Positions 26,384 to 36,354 of a stretch of 64,000 nt of DNA are shown here, in pieces. The translations under genes were made by a program, and so were the position numbers. Every line of letters begins with the position of its first letter. Position 1 is the first letter of the stretch. Under the pieces are notes generated by a model. It made no database searches, was not told where the DNA came from, and was given only the letters and a program-made list of their open reading frames with translations. Source of the DNA: Deferribacter abyssi (GTDB taxonomy: Bacteria > Chrysiogenota > Deferribacteres > Deferribacterales > Deferribacteraceae); NCBI RefSeq assembly GCF_049472655.1, contig NZ_JAQNCS010000002.1, positions 62,001-126,000 of the forward strand, read 5' to 3'.

Positions 26384-28002
26384 CAACTCTCAGCATTCAT
26401 TTTTTTATCAAGTTTATACTTATAAGCAGCCTTTACAAAATCTCTAAATAACGGATGTGGCTCTAAAGGCCTTGACTTAAATTCCGGGTGAAATTGACAC
26501 CCAAGAAACCATCTATGAGCTTTTAATTCAATAATCTCCACTAAATCTCTATCTGGATTTACTCCAGAAATATTTAAACCTGCTTTAATAAAATCTTCTT
26601 TATATCTATTGTTAAACTCCAATCGATGTCTGTGTCTTTCGCTTATTTGATCTATTTTGTATGCTTCATAAGCAATTGAACCTTCTTTGAGCTTACATTT
26701 ATAAGCACCAAGTCTCATGGTTCCACCTAATTGCTTTATATTTTTTTGTTCTTCCATATAATCAATCACAGGATATGGAGTTTTATCATCAAACTCAACA
26801 CTATGTGCACCCTCCAATTTCATCACGTTTCTTGCAAATTCAATTACTGCACACTGCATTCCTAAGCAAATCCCAAAAAAAGGTATATCTTTGTTCCTTG
26901 CAAAATTCACTGCATTAATTTTCCCTTCTATTCCTCTATCACCAAATCCACCAGGGACTAAAATACCATCCAATTCTTCAAGATACCTTCCAACATTACC
27001 ATCTTCAAGATCTTCTGCATCTATCCATTTTATATCAACCTTTAATTTATTAGCAATACCACCATGAATTAATGCCTCATTCAAACTTATATAAGCATCT
27101 TTCAAATTCACATATTTACCAACAACACCAATAATTACAGTATCATCAGGATTTTTCAGTCTATATACCACATCTTCCCATTTTGAAAGATCTATATCAC
27201 TTTCTTCCAAATCAAGTTTTTTAAGAATTATTCTATCTATGCCCTCTTTATGTAAAAGCAAAGGTACTTGATAAATAGTAGAGGCATCAATTGCATTGAT
27301 AACTGAATTTTTAGAAACATTACAAAATAATGCTATTTTCTTACGAATACTATCATCTAAAGGATACTCAGATCTACAAACCAACACATCAGGTTGAATA
27401 CCAATTGCCCTCAGCTCTTTCACTGAATGCTGTGTCGGTTTTGTTTTTAATTCACCAGCACTTTTAATATAAGGGACTAAAGTTACATGAACATACGCAA
27501 CATCCTTATCATCCATATCATATTTCATCTGCCTAATCGCTTCTAAAAACGGTAAACTCTCTATATCCCCTACTGTACCACCAATCTCTGTTATGACTAT
27601 ATCATAATCTTCAGACAACTTAAAAATACTATCTTTAATTTCATCTGTTACATGTGGTATTACTTGAACAGTTGCTCCTAAATAATCCCCTTTTCTTTCT
27701 TTGTTTATAACATTATAATAAATTTTACCTGTTGTAACATTACACTCTCTGCTTGTCCTTGTTGTTAGGAATCTTTCATAATGACCTAAATCAAGATCTG
27801 TTTCTGCGCCATCATCAGTTACATATACTTCACCATGCTGAAATGGACTCATTGTACCAGGATCAACATTCAGATAAGGATCAAATTTTTTAATAATTAC
27901 TCTATAACCACGATTCTCAAGTAAGGTACCCAAAGATGCAGCAGTTATCCCTTTACCTAACGAAGAAAGAACTCCACCGGTTACAAAAATAAATTTAGCC
28001 AT
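26383..28002 (-). CDS. pyrG: CTP synthase
   Basis: Converts UTP to CTP with glutamine. 539 residues: synthase domain (FVTGGVLSSLGKGITAASLG P-loop, EIGGTVGDIESLPFLEA) and glutamine amidotransferase domain (FFGICLGMQ nucleophile Cys, CQFHPEF His/Glu). CTP is needed for CMP-Kdo made by KdsB, so its location inside the Kdo genes is logical. Overlaps kdsB by 8 bp. Confidence 0.97.
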   Translation of the reverse strand: MAKFIFVTGGVLSSLGKGITAASLGTLLENRGYRVIIKKFDPYLNVDPGTMSPFQHGEVYVTDDGAETDLDLGHYERFLTTRTSRECNVTTGKIYYNVINKERKGDYLGATVQVIPHVTDEIKDSIFKLSEDYDIVITEIGGTVGDIESLPFLEAIRQMKYDMDDKDVAYVHVTLVPYIKSAGELKTKPTQHSVKELRAIGIQPDVLVCRSEYPLDDSIRKKIALFCNVSKNSVINAIDASTIYQVPLLLHKEGIDRIILKKLDLEESDIDLSKWEDVVYRLKNPDDTVIIGVVGKYVNLKDAYISLNEALIHGGIANKLKVDIKWIDAEDLEDGNVGRYLEELDGILVPGGFGDRGIEGKINAVNFARNKDIPFFGICLGMQCAVIEFARNVMKLEGAHSVEFDDKTPYPVIDYMEEQKNIKQLGGTMRLGAYKCKLKEGSIAYEAYKIDQISERHRHRLEFNNRYKEDFIKAGLNISGVNPDRDLVEIIELKAHRWFLGCQFHPEFKSRPLEPHPLFRDFVKAAYKYKLDKKMNAES

Positions 28003-28723
28003 TTTCCATCTCCCTAATAATTTCTTCTACTACTTGCAAATCATCTTTTGTATCTACTGACAATGAGTTGTATGTTGTATGTATTACTTTTATTTTATAA
28101 CCATTTTCAATAACTCTCAACTGCTCAAGTTTTTCTAGGTTTTCTAGTTCACTTTCAGACAACTCTGTAAATTTCAACAAGAAATCTCTTTTAAATCCAT
28201 AAATTCCAACATGTTTCTTATATTTTATATCTCTACTTTCTCTTACATAAGGTATCAACGATCTTGAAAAATATATTGCATAATTGTTTCTATCTACAAC
28301 GACCTTAACATTGTTTGGATTCATAGCATCTTCTTTATCCATATCACAATAAGCAGTTATCATGTCAGCATTCTCATCTTTCCTTAACTCATCGATTAAG
28401 CTGTTTATCAATTCAGGTTCAATTAAAGGTTCGTCACCTTGAACATTTATTATTATCTCTTCATCCAAATATTTTGCTACTTTAGCTACCCTATCAGTTC
28501 CAGATTTAATGTTTTTATCACTCATTACACACTCAAGTCCGTCTATTTTGTTACACTCATCTAAAATCTTCTCACTGTCAGTTACAACAATCACTCTATC
28601 AGCTTTTGATTTCAAACATCTTGTTGCTACCCTATTTATCATGGCAATTCCATTTATTTTCAATAATGGTTTACCTGGTAATCTAGTTGACTCATATCTG
28701 GCAGGAATCACTACAGCAGACAT
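27995..28723 (-). CDS. kdsB: CMP-Kdo synthetase
   Basis: Activates Kdo as CMP-Kdo for lipid A glycosylation. 242 residues: VIPARYESTRLPGKPL nucleotide-binding signature, VNVQGDEPLI, and HVGIYGFKRDFLLKF. RBS AAAGGAG before ATG 28723. Located between acpS and pyrG. Confidence 0.95.
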   Translation of the reverse strand: MSAVVIPARYESTRLPGKPLLKINGIAMINRVATRCLKSKADRVIVVTDSEKILDECNKIDGLECVMSDKNIKSGTDRVAKVAKYLDEEIIINVQGDEPLIEPELINSLIDELRKDENADMITAYCDMDKEDAMNPNNVKVVVDRNNYAIYFSRSLIPYVRESRDIKYKKHVGIYGFKRDFLLKFTELSESELENLEKLEQLRVIENGYKIKVIHTTYNSLSVDTKDDLQVVEEIIREMENG

Positions 28724-28733
28724 ATAAACTCCT

Positions 28734-29078
28734 TTATTTATCCTTTAATAAACTAACAGCCATAGCGTAATCTTTTGTATGTGAAATAGATAATTCCAAA
28801 TTCTCTAATATTTTTCCCATTATCTTTACAACAGGCTTTCCTGAGTTACTTCTCAAAATTTCAATATCTCTAAACGATACAACAGTTTTATCCAGTGATT
28901 TAATTATCGATTCTTTAGCAGCAAATCTACCAGCAAGAAACTCAGCTTTTCTATTACCACTAAACTCATTAAAAAGCTTTATCTCATTATCAGTTAAAAT
29001 TCTTTTTATAGCTTTTTCACCAAACTTATCAAGAAACTTTCTAATCCTATCAATCTCAATTAAATCACACCCAAGCAT
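28734..29078 (-). CDS. acpS: holo-[acyl-carrier-protein] synthase
   Basis: Transfers 4'-phosphopantetheine to ACP. 114 residues: GCDLIEIDRI with the Mg-binding Asp, and FLAGRFAAKESIIKSL with the conserved Glu and Lys. C-terminal LELSISHTKDYAMAVSLL is typical. It starts 3 bp after pdxJ stops. Confidence 0.94.
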   Translation of the reverse strand: MLGCDLIEIDRIRKFLDKFGEKAIKRILTDNEIKLFNEFSGNRKAEFLAGRFAAKESIIKSLDKTVVSFRDIEILRSNSGKPVVKIMGKILENLELSISHTKDYAMAVSLLKDK

Positions 29079-29081
29079 AAA

Positions 29082-29810
29082 CTAACATTCCATAGAATGT
29101 TTGCAAATAATTTCTTTCATTTCTCTGACAGCCTCTTTCATACCCACATAAATTGACCTTGCTACAATAGAATGTCCTATATTCACTTCATATATATGTG
29201 GTATCTTAATTATATCTATTATATTAACATAATCCAAACCATGACCTGCATTTACTACAAATCCTAGATTATTTGCAACTTTAGCAGATAATTTTAATCT
29301 TTTTAATTCATTTATTTTATTTTCTCCTTTTGCATCAGCATACCTACCAGTATGCAATTCCACGCATTTAGCACCAGTATATATTGCTTTTTCTAACTGA
29401 GATTCATCAGGATCTATAAATATAGATACATCAATACCTGCAGCATTTAATTTCTCTACATATTCTTTAACTAAATCAAAATTATATATCACATCCAAAC
29501 CACCCTCAGTAGTTAATTCTTCTCTTTTTTCTGGAACAAGAGTACACATGTCAGGTTTTATATCAAGAGCAAGTTTTAGAATTTCTTCATTACAAGCCAT
29601 TTCAAGATTCAATCTTGTTTTTATAATTTCTCTTAATAGCCTTAAATCCCTTTCCTGTATATGACGTCTGTCTTCTCTAAGATGAATCGTAATACCATCG
29701 GCACCACCTAGTTCAGCTAAAACAGCTGCTTTAACAGGATCAGGCTCATTTGACAACCTTGCCTGTCTCACAGTAGCAACATGGTCAACATTTACACCAA
29801 GCTTAATCAT
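29082..29810 (-). CDS. pdxJ: pyridoxine 5'-phosphate synthase
   Basis: Final ring-closing step of DXP-dependent vitamin B6 synthesis. 242 residues: GVNVDHVATVRQAR, GGADGITIHLREDRRHIQ, LEMACNEEIL, and GHGLDYVNI match the TIM-barrel family. The pdxJ-acpS adjacency is widely conserved. Four-base overlap with glmM. Confidence 0.96.
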   Translation of the reverse strand: MIKLGVNVDHVATVRQARLSNEPDPVKAAVLAELGGADGITIHLREDRRHIQERDLRLLREIIKTRLNLEMACNEEILKLALDIKPDMCTLVPEKREELTTEGGLDVIYNFDLVKEYVEKLNAAGIDVSIFIDPDESQLEKAIYTGAKCVELHTGRYADAKGENKINELKRLKLSAKVANNLGFVVNAGHGLDYVNIIDIIKIPHIYEVNIGHSIVARSIYVGMKEAVREMKEIICKHSMEC

Positions 29811-31165
29811 AAATTACTCCTTTTACTTGCTATTTCTGCTATTGCTTTTTCAGCAATAAGTTCAATATATTTATCTATAATTTCTTCATTAGTAGCTTCT
29901 ACCATAATTCTAAGTTTATTCTCAGTACCAGAATACCTAACAAGAATACGTCCATCATCTTTCAGTTCATTTTCAAGTTCACTTATAAGCTTATTTAAAC
30001 CTTTTAATTTCTCCAAAGGAACTTTTTCATCAACAGGTAAATTTTTAAGTTTTTGAGGATATACTTCAATAAATCTTTTAATTTCACTTAACGGTTTATC
30101 CTTTCTAACCATCACTTTAAGTAATTGCAAAGCACTAATCAATCCATCTCCTGTTGTATTAAAATCACTAAAAATAATATGTCCAGACTGTTCACCACCT
30201 AAGTTATACTTACCTTTTAGCATCTCATCTAGGACATATCTATCACCAACCTGACTTCTCACCAAAGATATTCCCTTTCTTCTAAGTGAGTTTTCAAACC
30301 CCAAATTACTCATTACTGTGGCAACTATAGTTGAATAATTTAGCAACCCTTTTTCATTCATATAATCCGCACAAATCCCCATTATAAAATCTCCATCAAC
30401 AATCTCCCCCTTTTCATCCACAAAAATAACCCTATCACCATCTCCATCAAAACTTATTCCAACATCAGCATTATTTTTAATAACTTCACCAGAAAGAGTT
30501 TCAGGATTAACAGCACCACATCCATCATTTATATTAAAACCATTAGGTTTATCATTGATTACAATTACATCTGCCCCTAACTCTGATATAGCCATAGGTG
30601 CCACTTTGTAAGTAGCTCCATTTGCACAATCAATTACTATTTTCAAACCCTTCAAATCAATATCTTTATCAAAAGTAGCTTTAACATACTCAACATATCT
30701 TCCAATGGCGGTCTCAATCCTATATGCTTTACCAATATTGGTTGGTGAAACATCAAAATCATCCTTTTCTATTAATGATTCAATCTTTTTTTCTATATCA
30801 TCACTTAACTTATACCCATTTGGATCAAAAAACTTTATTCCATTATCATAATAAGGATTATGAGAAGCTGAAATTACAACTCCTGCATCCGCTCTTAGAC
30901 TCTTAGTAATAAAAGCAATCGCAGGAGTTGGCAAAACACCTAATAGTATTGCATCAACCCCCACTGAACAAATACCTGATACAATAGCATTTTCAAACAT
31001 ATATCCTGATATTCTTGTATCTTTACCAATTACTATTTTATGTCTTTTTCTACCGTTTTTATAAATAGTTGCAATCGCTTTTCCAAGTTTTAAGGCAAAA
31101 TCAGAAACCATAGGAAAAACATTTGCTCTACCTCTTATTCCATCAGTCCCAAAATACTTCCTCAT
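29807..31165 (-). CDS. glmM: phosphoglucosamine mutase
   Basis: Converts glucosamine-6-phosphate to glucosamine-1-phosphate for UDP-GlcNAc. 452 residues: FGTDGIRG, the phosphoserine loop ISASHNPYYDNG (Ser101), the metal loop SFDGDGDRVIFV, and GEQSGHIIF sugar loop with the C-terminal RYSGTENKLRIM. RBS GAGGTGATAAA. It follows cdaA-cdaR, the same order as in Firmicutes, where GlmM binds and inhibits CdaA. Confidence 0.97.
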   Translation of the reverse strand: MRKYFGTDGIRGRANVFPMVSDFALKLGKAIATIYKNGRKRHKIVIGKDTRISGYMFENAIVSGICSVGVDAILLGVLPTPAIAFITKSLRADAGVVISASHNPYYDNGIKFFDPNGYKLSDDIEKKIESLIEKDDFDVSPTNIGKAYRIETAIGRYVEYVKATFDKDIDLKGLKIVIDCANGATYKVAPMAISELGADVIVINDKPNGFNINDGCGAVNPETLSGEVIKNNADVGISFDGDGDRVIFVDEKGEIVDGDFIMGICADYMNEKGLLNYSTIVATVMSNLGFENSLRRKGISLVRSQVGDRYVLDEMLKGKYNLGGEQSGHIIFSDFNTTGDGLISALQLLKVMVRKDKPLSEIKRFIEVYPQKLKNLPVDEKVPLEKLKGLNKLISELENELKDDGRILVRYSGTENKLRIMVEATNEEIIDKYIELIAEKAIAEIASKRSNL

Positions 31166-32061
31166 TTTATCACCTCTACCCTCACTTTATCTGGAATTAT
31201 TTTCAAAACTTCTACTTTTTTCGCATTATTATATTGAACTTCTTTTAAATATCTGCCAGGTTCCAATACATCTGAAACATCAATAAAAAATCTAACTGTA
31301 TTTTTAATTTTTTCATCATCAATCACATCTTTTCTCCCCTTCAGTTTAACTTTTACTTTTTCATTTAAAAGTTTTACCTTAAAGTTTCTTTTACCAATTA
31401 CCACAACAGGAAGCTCAACTGTTTTAGTAACTATATCCTCGGTAAATTCTATATACACCTCAACATTTGGTGGTGTTATTTTCCTAATACCTGTCTCTTT
31501 TTTAACTGATATGTTATATGTTAAGTCCCTATATCTGTTGGTTATATCGATTGGCAAAGTTTCTATCAACTTAATATTATTAATGCTTTTTTTAGCTCCT
31601 TTCACTGTTACTATATTAGGCAGTATCCGTACTTTTTTTATTTTAAATCCAATCTTTGGCGAACCAATAAAAACCGGCACAACTTTAACCTTTTTTTCAA
31701 TCATTTCATCTATGGTAATTGTAATAAATTTTGGTTCTACTTTTACAACCTCAAGGCCTTTAGGAGTTAAAACATCATTAAATGAAATAGTATATCTGTT
31801 CTTTCCATACCTTAAAACACTAGCATCAATTTTAATTCTAACATCATTATAAGAAATAGTTTTCAAAAGATAACTAGGGCCTTTTAAAGTAACTCTTATT
31901 ATATTAGTGTCATAAACTGCTATTAACCCTTTATTAAGATTATCTAATACAATAGGCACATCAAATGTAAATTCCTGATAATCGGAAGTAACCACTATAA
32001 ACCACAAAAATAAAGCAAGTAAAACACTTATTATTTTTAGCTCAATATTTTTAAGAAACAT
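31162..32061 (-). CDS. cdaR: YbbR-domain protein, CdaA regulator
   Basis: Membrane-anchored protein of about 299 residues: one N-terminal transmembrane helix (about 11-27) and three to four extracytoplasmic YbbR beta repeats. In Firmicutes CdaR binds CdaA and tunes c-di-AMP synthesis. A TTG frame begins at 32079, but ATG 32061 has GGAAAG nearby and gives the usual MFLKNIELKIIS start; it overlaps the cdaA end by 11 bp. Overlaps glmM by 4 bp. Confidence 0.85.
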   Translation of the reverse strand: MFLKNIELKIISVLLALFLWFIVVTSDYQEFTFDVPIVLDNLNKGLIAVYDTNIIRVTLKGPSYLLKTISYNDVRIKIDASVLRYGKNRYTISFNDVLTPKGLEVVKVEPKFITITIDEMIEKKVKVVPVFIGSPKIGFKIKKVRILPNIVTVKGAKKSINNIKLIETLPIDITNRYRDLTYNISVKKETGIRKITPPNVEVYIEFTEDIVTKTVELPVVVIGKRNFKVKLLNEKVKVKLKGRKDVIDDEKIKNTVRFFIDVSDVLEPGRYLKEVQYNNAKKVEVLKIIPDKVRVEVIK

Positions 32062-32818
32062 TTTTGCTTTCCATTCCAAGCAATGTCTTCAATGCATTTC
32101 TCAGCATTTCTGCATCAAGCTCTGTGGAAATTCTTCCATTTGCAGCCACTGCGATAGTCCCTCTCTCTTCACTTACTACAACGCTCACAGCATCTGTTTC
32201 TTCAGTTATCCCTATTGCTGCTCTATGTCTTGTACCAAAAGATTTATCGAGATCTTCTCTTTTAGATAGTGGTAAAATTGCACCAGCATACACCATTCTA
32301 TCTTCTTTTATAATCACTGCCCCATCATGCAAAGGAGAGTATGGGATAAAAATACTTAACAAAAGTTCTTTTGACACAATGGAATCTATTTTTTGCAATG
32401 TTTGAACATAATGAGTCAGGTCTGTTTTGCGCTCTATAACAATTAACGCACCAATTTGTCTATTTGCTAATATTGTGCAAGCTTTAACTACTTCATCTAT
32501 TACTGCTGCTCTTTTCTCAACAAAATTTCCAAAAACTCCAGTTTCACCTATTGCTGCAAGAGCTCTCCTAATCTCAGGTTGAAATAATATAATAATTGTC
32601 AAAAACAAATAACCAGAAAAGTTACTAAGCATCCAACTTGTAGTTTTTAGCCCAAAATATCTAGCGACAAAGGAAAATACAACAAGAAACACTATACCAA
32701 AAAACATGTAAAAAGCTCTTGTCCCCTTAATCAATAAAAGAAGTCTATAAATCACAAAACTAATAATTGTAATATCGATCAAATCAATAACAGAAAAATC
32801 TTTAATTATTTCTAGCAT
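32051..32818 (-). CDS. cdaA: diadenylate cyclase CdaA
   Basis: Synthesises cyclic di-AMP from two ATP at the inner face of the membrane. 255 residues: three N-terminal membrane helices (about 12-85), then the DAC domain with PYSPLHDGAVII (DGA motif) and FGTRHRAAIGITEETDAVSV (RHR motif), both needed for catalysis. Operon cdaA-cdaR-glmM. Its presence predicts c-di-AMP control of potassium, osmotic or wall homeostasis; no phosphodiesterase is in the window. Confidence 0.95.
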   Translation of the reverse strand: MLEIIKDFSVIDLIDITIISFVIYRLLLLIKGTRAFYMFFGIVFLVVFSFVARYFGLKTTSWMLSNFSGYLFLTIIILFQPEIRRALAAIGETGVFGNFVEKRAAVIDEVVKACTILANRQIGALIVIERKTDLTHYVQTLQKIDSIVSKELLLSIFIPYSPLHDGAVIIKEDRMVYAGAILPLSKREDLDKSFGTRHRAAIGITEETDAVSVVVSEERGTIAVAANGRISTELDAEMLRNALKTLLGMESKNVS

Positions 32819-34019
32819 ACAACTCTACCTTATTATAAAAATCACAAAGCTTAATAACATCATTAAGTTCAGCTACATCATGAGTTCTAATGATATCAGC
32901 ACCATTACTAATTGCTATTGCTTCTATTACTTTAGAACCTATTATTCTCTCACCCACATCTTTACCCAAAATATTTCCAATCATAGATTTTCTTGAAACA
33001 CCAGCCAACAAAGGGAAACCAAGGTTCTTAAACTCTTTCAAATATTTTAAAATTATATAATTATCTTCCAAGGTCTTACCAAAACCAAAACCAGGGTCTA
33101 TAATTATACTTTCATCACTAATCCCAGCATCTAATGCCAATTCAACAGAATTCTCTAAATAAATTTTTATCTCTTCAAGGATATTCTCATATATGGGGCT
33201 TATCTGCATATTTTTGGGAGTACCTTTTATATGCATAAGGCAAACAGCAGATTCATAATCAGCACAAATTCTTGGCATTTCTGAATCAAACTTAAATCCG
33301 CTAATATCATTGATAAGATGGACCCCCATATCAAGACACTTTTTAGCAACTAACGATTTATAAGTATCAACAGATACAATAAAGCCCATTTTTAATGCTT
33401 CTTTAACAGCAAATTTAATTCTTTTTAATTCTTCTTCAGCATCAACAGGATCAGAACCAGGCCTTGTAGACTCACCACCTATATCAACAATGGTAACATT
33501 GTGTTCGTAAAAATACTTTAATCGTTCTATAATCTCGCTTTCTTTTACATATTTACCACCATCACTAAAGGAATCCGGTGTTACATTCAAAATCCCCATA
33601 ACAACAGGTCTATCAAGTTTTAAATTCTTATCTCTTAATTTTAAATATTTTCTATTTTTAGCTACAATCTGTTTCCGAAGACATTGCGCAAGTTCTTTTA
33701 GACCAAAAGGTTGTTTTTTTAGTTTACTGATTAGTTTTTTTAAATTATTCTTGTTGGATAATATTAAAATATCTGTTTTATTCACCTTACAATTAATAGT
33801 ACCTTTACAAACGGCAACATCAGCTCCTACAGATATAGCCTCCTGTTTTATAATATTTGCCTGTCCAGGGGATAAGTCTTTTACTTTAATACAAAAATCT
33901 ATCCCTTTTTCATACATATATAGTGCATAACTGTCTACGCCGATTTTAGATAACTCAAACAATATCCTACTTTTATCATTTTTTATTCTATACAGTCTGA
34001 ACTTCTGCTTCACTTTCAC
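32802..34019 (-). CDS. folP: dihydropteroate synthase with N-terminal extension
   Basis: Condenses p-aminobenzoate with dihydropterin pyrophosphate in folate synthesis. 405 residues instead of about 270: the DHPS TIM barrel starts near residue 138 (VVMGILNVTPDSFSDGG, DIGGESTRPGSDPVD, NDISGF, DPGFGFGKT, AGVSRKSMIG). Residues 1-135 form an extra domain with LSPGQANIIKQEAISVGADV and KKQPFGLKELAQ. I recall similar extensions in deltaproteobacterial DHPS; its function is not known to me. GTG start at 34019 or 34013 (the latter better spaced from AAAGGG); overlaps ftsH by about 30 bp. Confidence 0.93.
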   Translation of the reverse strand: MKVKQKFRLYRIKNDKSRILFELSKIGVDSYALYMYEKGIDFCIKVKDLSPGQANIIKQEAISVGADVAVCKGTINCKVNKTDILILSNKNNLKKLISKLKKQPFGLKELAQCLRKQIVAKNRKYLKLRDKNLKLDRPVVMGILNVTPDSFSDGGKYVKESEIIERLKYFYEHNVTIVDIGGESTRPGSDPVDAEEELKRIKFAVKEALKMGFIVSVDTYKSLVAKKCLDMGVHLINDISGFKFDSEMPRICADYESAVCLMHIKGTPKNMQISPIYENILEEIKIYLENSVELALDAGISDESIIIDPGFGFGKTLEDNYIILKYLKEFKNLGFPLLAGVSRKSMIGNILGKDVGERIIGSKVIEAIAISNGADIIRTHDVAELNDVIKLCDFYNKVELYARNN

Positions 34020-35811
34020 CCTTTAACTTTTTTATTATCTCTTCAATTTCTCTACCTTCTATAGTTTCTTTCTCCAGTAATAAATTCGCAGTCTCATGAA
34101 GAACCTCAATATTGTCTTCTAAAATCTGCAAGGCTCTCTTATAATTATTCATAACAATAGATTTTATTTCCTCATCAATCATAATAGCAGTTTTTTCACT
34201 AAAATCCCTATGAGTTGCGATCTCTTTTCCTAAGAAAATAGCATCATCCTTTTTTCCTAAGGCTAAAGGGCCCAGTTTTTCACTCATTCCCCAAATACAA
34301 ACCATTTTTCTTGCAATCTCAGTAGCTCTTTCTATATCGTTCCCAGCTCCTGTTGTATATCTTTTAAAAATAATCTGCTCAGCAGCTCTACCACCCATAA
34401 GCACACTTATCATACCTTCAAGATACTCCTTAGAATACATATGTTTATCATCTTGTGGTAACTGTTGAGTTACACCAAGAGCCATACCTCTTGGTATAAT
34501 ACTTACTTTGTGAACAGGATCACTACCTGGTATAAATTTTGCCACAATGGCATGACCAGCTTCATGAAATGCGGTAATTTTTTTCTCCTCTTCACTTATT
34601 GTCATACTTTTACGTTCTTTACCCATTGTAATTTTGTCTTTGGCCTCTTCAAAATCATCCATTTCAACCTTTTCTTTATCTTTCCTTGCAGCAATCAAAG
34701 CAGCCTCATTTACAAGATTTGCTAAATCAGCACCAGCAAATCCAGGAGTACCCTTTGCAATAATTTCTAACTTAACATTATCTCCAAGAGGTACTTTTTT
34801 CGTATGTACTTTCAATATTTCCAATCTTCCTCTTACATCTGGCCTGGGTACAACCACCTGTCGATCAAAACGACCCGGTCTTAACAAAGCTGGATCTAAA
34901 ACATCTGGCCTATTGGTAGCAGCTATGAGTATAACTCCTTCATTAGATTCAAAACCATCCATTTCTACTAACAACTGATTTAATGTTTGCTCTCTCTCAT
35001 CATGACCTCCACCTAAGCCGGCTCCTCTGTGTCTACCAACTGCATCTATCTCATCAATAAAAATTATACATGGAGCATTTTTCTTCCCTTGGTCAAAAAG
35101 ATCTCTCACCCTTGCAGCACCAACACCTACAAACATTTCCACAAAATCAGAACCAGAAATACTAAAAAATGGTACACCAGCTTCACCAGCTACAGCTTTT
35201 GCCAATAAAGTTTTTCCTGTTCCAGGAGGTCCCACCAAGAGAACCCCTTTAGGAATTTTTCCACCAAGTCGTTGGAATTTATGAGGATCCTTTAAAAAAT
35301 CGATTATCTCTTGTAATTCTTCCTTAGCCTCTTCTACTCCAGCCACATCTTTAAAAGTAACTTTTTGCTGATCTTGTGTAAGCAGTTTTGCACGACTTTT
35401 CCCGAAGGTAAAAGCCTTACCACCTGCTCCTTGCATCTGACGCATAAAAAATATCCATATCGCTATCAATATTATCATAGGTAGCCAAGAAATTAATACC
35501 TGAACGTACCATGGATTTTGATCAGGCGGTTTGGCATAAATTTGTACTTTATGCTCTCTTAAAATTTTTATTAGCTCATCATCGGGTGGATAATAGGTCT
35601 CAAATTGTGTTCCATCCAAATATTCTCCGGAAATATGATTTTGTTTTATAATCACTACTTTAACTTTATCTGCTTGTACATTATCTACAAACTCGGAATA
35701 AGAAACTTTCTTTCTAACCCCTTGAGTAGAATTAAAAAAATTAAACATAATCACCATCATCAAAGCAATAACCATCCATAGCATCATGTTTTTATAAAAG
35801 TTATTTTTCAT
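33988..35811 (-). CDS. ftsH: ATP-dependent zinc metalloprotease FtsH
   Basis: Membrane-anchored AAA+ protease for quality control and LpxC/sigma-factor turnover in other bacteria. 607 residues: two membrane helices (about 9-25 and 104-122), Walker A GPPGTGKT (194-201), Walker B CIIFIDEID, second region of homology ATNRPDVLDPALLRPGRFDR, and zinc site HEAGH (416-420). RBS GGAGAG. Context tilS-hpt-ftsH-folP is widely conserved. Confidence 0.97.
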   Translation of the reverse strand: MKNNFYKNMMLWMVIALMMVIMFNFFNSTQGVRKKVSYSEFVDNVQADKVKVVIIKQNHISGEYLDGTQFETYYPPDDELIKILREHKVQIYAKPPDQNPWYVQVLISWLPMIILIAIWIFFMRQMQGAGGKAFTFGKSRAKLLTQDQQKVTFKDVAGVEEAKEELQEIIDFLKDPHKFQRLGGKIPKGVLLVGPPGTGKTLLAKAVAGEAGVPFFSISGSDFVEMFVGVGAARVRDLFDQGKKNAPCIIFIDEIDAVGRHRGAGLGGGHDEREQTLNQLLVEMDGFESNEGVILIAATNRPDVLDPALLRPGRFDRQVVVPRPDVRGRLEILKVHTKKVPLGDNVKLEIIAKGTPGFAGADLANLVNEAALIAARKDKEKVEMDDFEEAKDKITMGKERKSMTISEEEKKITAFHEAGHAIVAKFIPGSDPVHKVSIIPRGMALGVTQQLPQDDKHMYSKEYLEGMISVLMGGRAAEQIIFKRYTTGAGNDIERATEIARKMVCIWGMSEKLGPLALGKKDDAIFLGKEIATHRDFSEKTAIMIDEEIKSIVMNNYKRALQILEDNIEVLHETANLLLEKETIEGREIEEIIKKLKGESEAEVQTV

Positions 35812-35820
35812 AAATCTCTC

Positions 35821-36354
35821 CTACTTAAACCTTAATATTGAAATTTCAGGTAAATTCCTAAAATAACCATTGTAGTCAAGTCCATAGCCAACTACAAATT
35901 CATCTGGTATTGTAAAACCTACATATTCTGCTTTTATATCAGTCATCCTACGCTCAGGTTTATCTAATAATGCACAAATTTTAAAACTTTTTGGCTTCCT
36001 AACTTCTAATAATTTTTTCAAGTAACTTAGCGTAAGTCCTGTATCCACAATATCTTCAACCAAAATAACATTTTTATTACTTAATGGTTTGTCTATATCG
36101 CAAAGTAATCTCACGACACCACTCGTCTTAGTTGTTTCTCCCACATAACTTGATACAGATATAAAGCTTACTTCTATTGGAAGCTCAATTTCTCTCACAA
36201 GGTCCGCCATAAAAATCCATGAACCTTTAAGTACGCCTACTAAAAACAGCTCTTCCCCACGATAATCTTCAGAAATTTTCCTACCAAGCTCTTTAACTTT
36301 ACTCTGTATATCATCTTTTTTTATAAATGGTTCAAGATAGTAACTCTCTTTCAT
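35821..36354 (-). CDS. hpt: hypoxanthine-guanine phosphoribosyltransferase
   Basis: Purine salvage: hypoxanthine or guanine plus PRPP to IMP or GMP. 177 residues: LVGVLKGSWIFMADL, and the PRPP-binding loop VILVEDIVDTGLTLSYL. RBS GGAAGGGG lies inside the end of tilS, which it overlaps by 23 bp. tilS-hpt-ftsH is a classical trio. Confidence 0.96.
   Translation of the reverse strand: MKESYYLEPFIKKDDIQSKVKELGRKISEDYRGEELFLVGVLKGSWIFMADLVREIELPIEVSFISVSSYVGETTKTSGVVRLLCDIDKPLSNKNVILVEDIVDTGLTLSYLKKLLEVRKPKSFKICALLDKPERRMTDIKAEYVGFTIPDEFVVGYGLDYNGYFRNLPEISILRFK

Noticed and set aside
26384..26386. TTG start for kdsA
   Set aside because: ATG codons at 26383 and 26380 follow immediately, and a TTG start adds nothing.
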